Origin: Paenibacillus wulumuqiensis
GTDB taxonomy: Bacteria; Bacillota; Bacilli; Paenibacillales; Paenibacillaceae
Direction of reading: 5' to 3'
DNA length: 64,000 bases
Assembly (NCBI RefSeq): GCF_000971965.1
Contig: NZ_LAQP01000018.1
Span: forward strand, 62,001-126,000
Shown here: in pieces, positions 16,215-23,614 of the stretch
Layout: each line of letters begins with the position of its first letter
Numbering within the stretch: position 1 is the first letter of the stretch
The notes under the pieces: model-generated
The model's database searches: none
What the model was told of the DNA's origin: nothing
What the model saw: only the letters and a program-made list of their open reading frames with translations
Made by a program: the position numbers and the translations under genes

Positions 16215-17375
16215 TTACTTCGCCCAGTACTGCTTCGCAATCCGCTTCCCCTGATCGATCTTCGCCCACTGCTCCGCTTCTGTCAGCTCGTTACCGCCAT
16301 CACAGGACGCAAAGCCGCACTGGTGAGACAGCAGCAAACGATCCTTGTCGATAATACTCGACGCTTCATCCAGCAAGCGCAGTACACGCTCTTCATCATC
16401 CAGCGTGCTGGTCTTGGACGACAGCAGTCCCAGTACCACTTCCGTCTCCGGCTTGTCTTTGAACACAGCCAGCGCTTCCAGTGAACCTGCACGTTCGTCA
16501 TCCCACTCCAGGAAGAAACGGTCGTATTTCAGCTGCTTCAGGAACAGGTTGGCGATCTTCACATACGAGCCGCCACCCATGTTACGGGAATCGTAGTTAC
16601 CGCGGCAGTTGTGCGTCCACATTTTCAGACCGAGGCTGTGACCGTAGTCGATGATGATGTTGCTGATATCGATAAATTCCGCTGCCAGCTTCTGTACCTG
16701 CTCCTGATCGATATTCTCACCGGTATATGGAGAGTTCGGATTATCATCTGCAAACAGCTCCCACAGGCAGTCATCGAATTGTAGAATTTTACCGCCCGCT
16801 GCAGCAAACTCCTCCACGAATTCCTTGTACGCTTTGACCAGACCTGCTTTTAGCTCCTGCTGCGTCTGGTACACGGCATCTGCGCCACCAATATTATCCG
16901 ACCAGGACAGCTCCCCGAAAATGTGGGATGGAGAAGGAACACACAGCTTGGTCTCCCGATCGCCAGCTTGCTCTTTCAGCTTTTTGAATACTTCGATAAA
17001 GTGGTGATTCTTGCCGCCCAGTTCACCGGTGATGCGCAGTCCGATATCTTTGCGCGTCTCGTACTTGGAGCTGCCGTCCGTATCACGGAAAAAGTATCCA
17101 TGATCCGCAATATACCGCTCAATCCCCTGGAATCCCCACACAAAGTCCAGATGCCACATCGACTTGGAATACTCACCATCTGTGATGATCGACAGGTCAT
17201 GCTGGATTTCCTTTTCGACCACAGATTGGATCGCTCGGTGTTCACACTCTTGGTAGCCATCGAATTCCTGGTAGAACGGGTATTGGATATCGTCACGGTG
17301 TTCGATTTGCGTTTTATATTCTAGCAGTTCCGCTGGACGCAGCAGGCTGCCTACGATTTGAAATTTATCACTCAT
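16215..17375 (-). CDS. Cobalamin-independent methionine synthase II-like protein (YxjG/YxjH type)
   Basis: The 386-residue protein starts at ATG 17375 with GGGGGG eight bases upstream. It has the length of the short YxjG/YxjH group, which corresponds to the C-terminal half of MetE. HNCRGNYD (about residue 254) and HQCGFASCDGG (about 358-368) supply the zinc-binding His and Cys residues; ITDGEYSKSMWHLDFVWGF is a typical N-terminal motif. These proteins transfer methyl groups to homocysteine or related thiols; the methyl donor of this group is not established. It stands alone in a region that is otherwise AT-rich, though its own codon use is core-like. Confidence 0.88.
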   Translation of the reverse strand: MSDKFQIVGSLLRPAELLEYKTQIEHRDDIQYPFYQEFDGYQECEHRAIQSVVEKEIQHDLSIITDGEYSKSMWHLDFVWGFQGIERYIADHGYFFRDTDGSSKYETRKDIGLRITGELGGKNHHFIEVFKKLKEQAGDRETKLCVPSPSHIFGELSWSDNIGGADAVYQTQQELKAGLVKAYKEFVEEFAAAGGKILQFDDCLWELFADDNPNSPYTGENIDQEQVQKLAAEFIDISNIIIDYGHSLGLKMWTHNCRGNYDSRNMGGGSYVKIANLFLKQLKYDRFFLEWDDERAGSLEALAVFKDKPETEVVLGLLSSKTSTLDDEERVLRLLDEASSIIDKDRLLLSHQCGFASCDGGNELTEAEQWAKIDQGKRIAKQYWAK

Positions 17376-17620
17376 TGTAAAGTCCCCCCTTGGTGTGAAT
17401 TGTGCTTGGTTATAGTCTTTTGATTGTAGCATGAGGGGGATGGTTTTTACGTAAGCTTAAAAGTCATATCTGGTTATAGGTTGGGGCTATGGCAGAGTAG
17501 AATGAATTTGATAAGGCATCGTAAGCAGTAAGAATACTCACCTTCTGATCCATCTGATATGCTATTTAAAGTTTAAAACAAAATAATTATTGATACTGAG
17601 TATTTCCTTCTGCCTACAAA
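17376..17620. other. Intergenic stretch
   Basis: It carries the promoter side of the MetE-like gene. I looked here for a repeat of the ssrA 3' end (an integration scar) and saw none. Confidence 0.4.
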
Positions 17621-17649
17621 TAAAAGCCTGCTTATTGGGCAGGCTTTTA
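17621..17649. terminator. Terminator after the AlbA_2 gene
   Basis: AAAAGCCTGC (17622-17631) pairs with GCAGGCTTTT (17639-17648) around TTATTGG. On the minus strand the stem is followed by TTTTATTTG, so it ends the IetAS-like operon. Confidence 0.88.
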
Positions 17650-17734
17650 CTATAGAAATGAGCGAAGTAAAGCTCTTGCAGACATACATAATCCAAGTTT
17701 CGGAAGATCTGATAGTAATCTTCGCGGTACCTGC

Positions 17735-18067
17735 TCATCTATACTCAAGGAGCACAGACTCTAACCACTTAGGTACCAATTCAAAAGGTTTATAACTAAA
17801 TTTTATTTCTGGCTCTATATTTTGTCGAACTAAGCTTTGGTAATCTGCATTATCTTTAAACTCATTTCGAGGAATACTAAAATACTCTCTCTTTCCATCT
17901 GATAGATGCATCACTCCAATAATTATGTATCTTTTACTAGCCTCAGTATTAGCGTTTGCCCTTGCTATAATATCTCTCAATAAGCTTTTAATATGATGAT
18001 ATTGTTCTCGCTTAAAGTCTACGTGAGTACCTTCATTTTCATAACGTATAATGTTCATTAATTCCAC
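17735..18067 (-). CDS. Short AlbA_2-like (Schlafen-type) domain protein
   Basis: The 110-residue ORF has a GTG start (18067) with AAAGGGA eight bases upstream. RYENEGTHVDFKREQYH and ASKRYIIIGVMH are the two hallmark blocks of the AlbA_2 (Schlafen-type) domain: the E/D-x-K strand and the IIIGV strand with a Glu. Full-length relatives usually exceed 200 residues, so this is a short form or a truncated one; past the stop, a +1 frame continues with plausible residues, a hint of decay. It lies 145 bp downstream of the subtilase gene without a terminator between, so it probably belongs to that operon. AlbA_2 proteins bind nucleic acid and occur in defence contexts. Confidence 0.6.
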   Translation of the reverse strand: MELMNIIRYENEGTHVDFKREQYHHIKSLLRDIIARANANTEASKRYIIIGVMHLSDGKREYFSIPRNEFKDNADYQSLVRQNIEPEIKFSYKPFELVPKWLESVLLEYR

Positions 18068-18212
18068 GTTATCATCCCTTTATTAATTTCCGCATTAAAA
18101 TAGCTCACACCACGATCCAAAGGCAGATTAAATTAACTTATACCTGGCAACGAAACGTGCTATGAGCTTATGCATTATTTTCACCAAAGTAATTGAGTTA
18201 CAAACATGAAAA

Positions 18213-20597
18213 TTAACCTTGTACATCTCCATCAAGACGAATATCAATATTTTGAGCAAGTTTAATATTTCGATGGACGAAATTATTAACATCGAGAAGT
18301 TTAGATACCTCTTGATAAACAGGAACCGTTTTTTGAGGATCTCTGATCGTCAAAAGCATACAAAACTCTTGTGTTAAATCTGACCTTTCGTTTGCAGCAA
18401 GACGTTCAATATTTGAGCGAAATAATCCTTCAAGCTTCAAATACCAATTTTTTGGAGCTACTAAGAATTTCTCTTTGTTTGCACCAGTCATCTCTGTTAG
18501 ATCGAGAGCATATTTTTTATTGGGATAAAATTTATCTCCGTATTTTACAAGCATCTTCTCGCGATTAGAGAATGCTTGCAATGATCCAACAGATTTCTTT
18601 TTGCTGAACAAATCAGACTTTAATAAATTCTTGGCTTTATCTTTCCCAAGTTCGTTTTTTATATTTGGCTTAGTAGTATCTCGAAGCGTTTTTGTATCAT
18701 AGGTTCCAAACTTAACCTCTATGTTGGACTGGCAATACTCGGCTCCTTGTTGGCTGTCAAGTATAGGATTGCTCACTAATGTTAAAATCACCTGTCCATT
18801 GTAAAATCCTTGCTCGTCGATTAGAGACTCTGGATATGGAAAGTCCAAAATTTCTAAATACTCACCTTTACTTATACTATCTCGTAAAACAACAGTAATT
18901 TCATGGGGGTTGTTTAATAACATTGTTTCTGCGATTCCGGGTAACCCAAAACCCATATGGTTAAGTTTTTGATTAATTTCAAGATTGGAATCACCAGGAT
19001 AAACCGCAGAATGAATCATAAGTGCTTTGATAAGAAGAGGATCAAAATCTTCTTCCAATTTCAACTGCAAGTCTGCTGCCACAGCTGAAACTCTGGGTGT
19101 GGAGAAGCTTGTTCCTACAGCCCGTTTGATTGAACCGTTCAATCCTAAAGAGTTTATGCCATTTACAGAAACGTTACCATCAGCAAATCCACAGTTCCCA
19201 CCATAGTGAACCAATTCAGGCTTAATGATATAAGATGGTCCTGGACCGATTCGGCTAAAAGGAGAAGGCATATGAATATCCGAAAGGTCGCCTACATTTT
19301 GCGAATGAGCTATTGAGCCTACGGTTAGTGCTCGAACTGAATCTGCGCCTTTCGTAATTCGTCCAACCGGCTCTTTACATGAAAAGTTATTGCAGTTGCC
19401 GGCTGACTTAACGATAAGAACTTCATTCTCATCCTGTATATCGTCGAGTGCAATACCAAAATCCGAAAATTCGTTTGCATCGGCCTCATTACTGCTTCCC
19501 AAAGACATGTTCCAAACTTTAACCATGTCTTTATTATCCTCTATAGCTTCCCTTATACGTTCGACTAAATCAACCTCAGATATTCTCTCTTTTGAAGTGT
19601 CTGGAATCACAGTAGCGTCAAATAGTCGACACCCATCAACACCTGTAAAACGCCTCTTCTCTAAAATATCTCCAAAAGCAACAACCCCGCCAACAAAAGT
19701 TCCATGACCTTTATTGATATATTCTTTAGGGACACTGGAATGCGACTTACCAAGTATCCAAGGGTCTAATTGAGCATTTTTTTCTATTCCTGAATCAAGT
19801 ATGCCTACTAGGGGATACTTCACGTTTGAGTCTGGTTTTGGAAACTCAAGGCTTTCGTCATTCAAAATACTATCTTCTACAATTTCGAACATTGGCATCG
19901 GGTCTATAGACAGGGTGCCATTGAAATCAGCAATAAGTTGAATTGCTTCTAACTCATCCACAATGATTTCATGAACAGTTAAAGTTTTGGAATAGCGTAT
20001 AGACTTCTTTAATTCAATATGCTCACTTGAAAGGACTTTATTCTTAAATGCCTCTTCTACTCGAGAATTTGTCCGATAGTCTTTATAATCGAATAACTTA
20101 ACTTTTAACACATATTTTTCGCCTTGCTCACTTAATCTTGATACATGATCTAAATTCACGTCAAATGCTGTAATTTCTTTGATAGCCGAAATTGCTCGAG
20201 CATTATTTTCATATCTTGAAATATTTCTTATGATTCCTTTGAATTCATTTGTATCATCGATTCTTATCAAGAGTTCATCATCGTTAGATAAACCGATAGC
20301 TTTTTCATATTCTTTTCTTTCAAACAGTTCAATAATCTCAGAGCGATGCGATTTAGCTAACGCCTCTTCTAGCATTTTGGCTTTGATAACAACTGGAATT
20401 GCTTGATACTCACTTGTTTTTTTGTCAACAATACTCTCAAGTGCGCTCAAGTCATTAATTAATGTCTGAGAACGAATTGCAAGTTCCTCTCCTCTGAGAA
20501 CCCACGCAGGAAGATTACCACTTCCTCCTCCCTCTGTTTGTCTATCATCAGTCACTTCTCGCTTCTGAATAATTTTGATCAGATAATTATTCTCCAT
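18213..20597 (-). CDS. Cytoplasmic subtilisin-like S8 peptidase, IetS-like
   Basis: The 794-residue protein starts at ATG 20597 with GGAGAGAG upstream; the AAA+ gene ends at 20587, so the two overlap by 11 bases. The N-terminal 250 residues are a long helical/extension domain; the S8 domain follows. The triad is visible in GILDSGIE (Asp ~268), GHGTFVGG (His ~298) and GTSFSTPR (Ser ~497), with the oxyanion Asn in SAGN (~401). There is no signal peptide, so it acts inside the cell, and a Lys-rich C-terminal region of about 200 residues ends it. AAA+ plus subtilase pairs are known as IetAS, first described as a plasmid-stability toxin-antitoxin pair and later listed as an anti-phage system. The substrate of this peptidase is unknown. 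Confidence 0.85.
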   Translation of the reverse strand: MENNYLIKIIQKREVTDDRQTEGGGSGNLPAWVLRGEELAIRSQTLINDLSALESIVDKKTSEYQAIPVVIKAKMLEEALAKSHRSEIIELFERKEYEKAIGLSNDDELLIRIDDTNEFKGIIRNISRYENNARAISAIKEITAFDVNLDHVSRLSEQGEKYVLKVKLFDYKDYRTNSRVEEAFKNKVLSSEHIELKKSIRYSKTLTVHEIIVDELEAIQLIADFNGTLSIDPMPMFEIVEDSILNDESLEFPKPDSNVKYPLVGILDSGIEKNAQLDPWILGKSHSSVPKEYINKGHGTFVGGVVAFGDILEKRRFTGVDGCRLFDATVIPDTSKERISEVDLVERIREAIEDNKDMVKVWNMSLGSSNEADANEFSDFGIALDDIQDENEVLIVKSAGNCNNFSCKEPVGRITKGADSVRALTVGSIAHSQNVGDLSDIHMPSPFSRIGPGPSYIIKPELVHYGGNCGFADGNVSVNGINSLGLNGSIKRAVGTSFSTPRVSAVAADLQLKLEEDFDPLLIKALMIHSAVYPGDSNLEINQKLNHMGFGLPGIAETMLLNNPHEITVVLRDSISKGEYLEILDFPYPESLIDEQGFYNGQVILTLVSNPILDSQQGAEYCQSNIEVKFGTYDTKTLRDTTKPNIKNELGKDKAKNLLKSDLFSKKKSVGSLQAFSNREKMLVKYGDKFYPNKKYALDLTEMTGANKEKFLVAPKNWYLKLEGLFRSNIERLAANERSDLTQEFCMLLTIRDPQKTVPVYQEVSKLLDVNNFVHRNIKLAQNIDIRLDGDVQG

Positions 20598-21720
20598 TTT
20601 TACTCTCTCCATTCGAAGATAAGTTATTTCTAACCTGTCGCAAAGAAATGCTCAAAAGACGAGCGATATCGTTTTGTCTTGCTCCATTGTTGTATAGAAA
20701 TATAGTGGGAGTTACTTGATCTTCCTTATAATTTTTAAATAAATAAAGCTCATACAAAAAATCAATATAATCCAAATATTCTTTTTTCGACACAACTGCA
20801 CTTTTGATTGTGTTGTAGCAAATCGTTCGGATATCTGAAGGAGCCAAATCTGCTAGAGCTTTTGCAGCTTTTCTTAACGCTTTTGAGTCATCTTTAAATG
20901 TGTACTTCATATTCTCTAGGTACAACCGAATTAATTGAATACGCATATCTTCATTTGGTCGAGGAACTTCAATAGTTACCGAAAACCTTCTCCAAACGGC
21001 TTCATCTAATAACTTTTCATGATTAGTCGCACAAATCAGTATATTGTTCTCCGCAAAAGAATCGATGTTTTGAAGGAGACTGTTGACTACCCGTTTAAGT
21101 TCTCCTACTTCATTTTCATCCGTTCTCGCTTTGGCGATTGCATCGAACTCATCTAAAAATAGAATACATGGTCTTTCCTTCGCATAGTCGAATATACGTC
21201 TTATATTCTTAGCAGTACTTCCAAGAAGTGAAGAAACCATACTGTCTAGTCTCGCTACGACCAAAGGAAGATTTAACTCTTGTGCAATAAGTTGAGCAAT
21301 GCTTGTTTTTCCGCATCCAGGCGGACCATACAAAAGTAACGCCTCGGATAACTCGATCCCAAGTTCATTTAACTTACTCCTATTTTGAATAGTTCCTACA
21401 TAATTTGCTAACTTTTGCTTTGTTACGTCAGATAAAACTAGTTCAATTTTGTCTTTTGCAGTCGGTAAAAATATATCGACCATATCCATTTGACTGTCCT
21501 GATCTGTCGGTTTTGATAAAAATTCATCCATATATACAGGATGTGCTGATTTGTCAGCTAATGCCCTTTTTATTCTTTCCGCATATCGAGTTTCTCCTTT
21601 CTCATTCAACTTTTCGATTAATAATCGTGAATAACTCTTCACTTTATCTTTATTCTTATCTAATCCACCTTCGATAATTTTCAGAACTTCATTTCCAAAT
21701 TCCAACTCTAACACTTCCAA
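20587..21720 (-). CDS. AAA+ ATPase paired with subtilase, IetA-like
   Basis: The 377-residue protein is read from TTG 21720; no clear ribosome-binding site supports this start and it may begin further in. A helical N-terminus of ~110 residues precedes the ATPase core: Walker A GPPGCGKT (132-139), Walker B ILFLDE (186-191), sensor ATN (231-233) and the arginine finger pair in WRRF (244-245). The lid domain ends near residue 315. A short helix-turn-helix-like segment (GARQNDIARLLSISLRQVRNNLS, 346-368) closes the protein, suggesting DNA binding. The 11-base overlap with the peptidase gene fits one functional unit, in which the ATPase may hold the protease in check. The ATPase gene comes first, as in IetAS. 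The gene is AT-rich. Confidence 0.83.
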   Translation of the reverse strand: MEVLELEFGNEVLKIIEGGLDKNKDKVKSYSRLLIEKLNEKGETRYAERIKRALADKSAHPVYMDEFLSKPTDQDSQMDMVDIFLPTAKDKIELVLSDVTKQKLANYVGTIQNRSKLNELGIELSEALLLYGPPGCGKTSIAQLIAQELNLPLVVARLDSMVSSLLGSTAKNIRRIFDYAKERPCILFLDEFDAIAKARTDENEVGELKRVVNSLLQNIDSFAENNILICATNHEKLLDEAVWRRFSVTIEVPRPNEDMRIQLIRLYLENMKYTFKDDSKALRKAAKALADLAPSDIRTICYNTIKSAVVSKKEYLDYIDFLYELYLFKNYKEDQVTPTIFLYNNGARQNDIARLLSISLRQVRNNLSSNGESKNGE

Positions 21721-21767
21721 TCACGTTTTAATCGATTTTATTTCAATTTTTGCTAAATAAATTACGT

Positions 21768-21805
21768 TTTTCGCGAAAATAATTGCGCTTTAACACGATA
21801 TTATA
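21768..21805 (-). promoter_or_regulatory. Promoter and operator of the IetAS-like operon
   Basis: TGGTATAAT on the minus strand (TATAAT at 21800-21805) is an extended -10; the -35 is weak. A perfect 12-bp palindrome TTTTCGCGAAAA lies at 21768-21779, about 14-25 bases after the likely start of transcription. It is the best operator candidate for the operon. Confidence 0.5.
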
Positions 21806-22027
21806 CCATTACAATAAATAAATCCACACCTTAATTTACAACAATTATTCATTCTATACTGTGCACTTTTCTAAGTTTTTCAGGTGTGTACATAGTCATT
21901 ATTCTTTTCTTGATCTCAATCTTAATTACCACTTACAACATTAGAACTTCCTCTTATTCATAGTCAGCTATACCACAAACCCCACAACCACGTCTTTCAA
22001 CCAACCGCTATAAATCCAAACAACACA
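21806..22027. other. AT-rich stretch between the operon promoter and ssrA terminator
   Basis: No gene. I looked for integrase fragments and for a copy of the ssrA 3' end and saw none. Confidence 0.4.
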
Positions 22028-22054
22028 AAAACGCCCACCAATTGGTGGACGTTT
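22028..22054 (-). terminator. Terminator of ssrA
   Basis: On the minus strand ACGTCCACC, loop AATT, GGTGGGCGT forms a stem (one mismatch) followed by TTTTTG. It lies 13 bases past the tmRNA 3' end. Confidence 0.85.
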
Positions 22055-22067
22055 CTTGTAGTAAATA

Positions 22068-22430
22068 TGGAGGCGAGGGGAGTCGAACCCCTGTCCGAAG
22101 ATAACGCAACACAAGCTTCTACGGGTGTAGTCACAGATTTAATGTCACCCGAGTAGCGCCCTGTAACCGGCTCTACGTTGGGTCAGCCTGATTATCTTCT
22201 TCAGCACACCCCAGGCGGAGATGTGACAGCGTAGCCCACTAAGAGTTGGGCCCTCATCCTGGCACATGGGCGATGCGAGGCGAGAGCACGCTCACAGGTT
22301 ATTAAGCTGCGAAAGCGTAGTTAGTTTGTTGTTTGCCGTTTAATAGGCTTTAGCGTTGATAAAGCGGACGCGTCCCCACTACCCGCTACTCATGCCCGAC
22401 CTACCCCCGTCGAATCCAAAAAACGCCCCC
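22068..22430 (-). ncRNA. ssrA: Transfer-messenger RNA (tmRNA)
   Basis: The 5' end GGGGGCG (to 22430) pairs with CGCCTCC at the 3' end, forming the tRNA-like acceptor stem; GGTTCGACTCC is the T-loop. CCA is not encoded (the 3' end reads CCTCCA then TATTTAC). The tag frame at 22302-22337 reads GKQQTNYAFAA followed by two stops, ending in AA as tags of this family do. The RNA rescues stalled ribosomes together with SmpB, whose gene is 392 bp upstream. Its 3' end is a usual integration site for islands, and an IetAS-like operon lies just beyond it. Confidence 0.95.
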
Positions 22431-22822
22431 TTGATAAAAAGGGATTGGATTAAGACGAATTCGAGAACATGAGTCTCGTTATTCGAAAACAATCATCCAT
22501 GCAGTCTTTCCCTCCATAGAAAGGACTGCACCGGGCAAATTCATCGGCGATCCGGCACGTGGCCAGATGCTTTTGCATTTCCCATAGACTCTGATTATAC
22601 CACATTTGGCTGCAAATGGGTAGCTGTACAGGCAGATTTCCTGTCGTTTCCAGCCAGCTGACAGGGAATACCAATCGGCTTGCTGCCGATCCGATCATCC
22701 TGCTGTACACCAGCTCTCACCAACAAGTCACCATCTGCCAAGAGAGTCATTTACCATATCGGTTATTACCCTCATTTCCGGGAATCTAACCTCTCACCAG
22801 CTACCCTATTCTTCTCTGCAGC
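22431..22822. other. Upstream region of ssrA
   Basis: Between smpB and ssrA. An extended -10 TGGTATAAT sits on the minus strand at 22594-22602, about 157 bases before the mature tmRNA 5' end, which would then be cut by RNase P. A small hairpin (CGAGA/TCTCG) lies near 22461-22477. I see no gene. Confidence 0.5.
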
Positions 22823-23305
22823 CTAGCGGCTGATCTTCTGGCTGTCACGCACTGCGCGCTGGATATCCCGCTGGGCATCCCGCTTGGCGGCTGTTGCACG
22901 CTTGTCGTGCTGCTTCTTACCTTTACCGAGGCCGATCAGCAGCTTGGCGTAGCCGTTGCGGATATAGATCTTGAGCGGTACCAGCGTATAGCCGTCACGC
23001 TTGGATGCGCCGATCAGCTTGCTGATCTGCTCTTTGTGCAGCAGCAGCTTGCGCGTACGAGTCGGATCGGTCGGATTGCTACGGTTACCCTCTTCGAACG
23101 GGCTGATATGCATATTGTGCAGGAACACTTCTCCATTACGAATCGTGGAAAAGGCGTCACTGATATTCGCGCGTGCGCGGCGCAGCGACTTGATCTCGGT
23201 ACCGGTCAGCACCATACCGGCTTCGTACGTATCCTCGATAAAGTAATCGTGGGAAGCTTTTTTGTTCTGTGCGAGTACTTTGCTTTCACCTTTTTTGGTC
23301 GCCAT
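22823..23305 (-). CDS. smpB: SsrA-binding protein SmpB
   Basis: The 160-residue protein starts at ATG 23305 with AGGAGG upstream; an 18-residue upstream extension is not needed. The motifs of SmpB are all present: [43 protein letters not shown], and the C-terminal GKKQHDKR tail that enters the decoding site. It binds tmRNA to let it act at stalled ribosomes. The gene order rnr-smpB-ssrA is conserved in Bacilli. Confidence 0.97.
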   Translation of the reverse strand: MATKKGESKVLAQNKKASHDYFIEDTYEAGMVLTGTEIKSLRRARANISDAFSTIRNGEVFLHNMHISPFEEGNRSNPTDPTRTRKLLLHKEQISKLIGASKRDGYTLVPLKIYIRNGYAKLLIGLGKGKKQHDKRATAAKRDAQRDIQRAVRDSQKISR

Positions 23306-23394
23306 CTGTATTCCTCCTTTCCCGAAAAATGCCCTGTCACCGCAGGGGATTGTGGTCATTTATTGTAGCAAGCGATCCGGGGAAAAGCAAGAAG

Positions 23395-23421
23395 GCCGGG
23401 GCCTCGCTTACGGGTCCCGGC
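23395..23421 (-). terminator. Probable terminator of rnr
   Basis: GCCGGGGCC pairs with GGGTCCCGGC with one mismatch around a 9-nt loop; on the minus strand it is followed by CTTCTTGCTTTT. The 309-bp gap between rnr and smpB holds no gene. smpB may start from its own promoter. Confidence 0.5.
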
Positions 23422-23614
23422 ACTGCCTGCTTGCGGTCTGCTGCATGAGGCATCTCTACTTGCTGGATATGCCTCTCCCGTCTCTATTTTATCCTGTATG
23501 CCCATTGTCTGCATCTGTACCGGTGGGTGACCTTTGCCAGTCCGCTGCTCTCATCTTGGCAGAGCGGATCGTATGAAGCCGGTCCATGCCGGTACATATC
23601 ACAGATGATGTGGC

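Noticed and set aside
17376-17760. att site repeating the ssrA 3' end
   Set aside because: I looked for GGGGAGTCGAACCCC and its variants beyond the IetAS-like operon and found none, so an island boundary is not shown.
18213-20597. Extracellular subtilisin or lantibiotic leader protease
   Set aside because: No signal peptide or pro-region pattern, and no lantibiotic genes nearby; the AAA+ partner favours IetAS.
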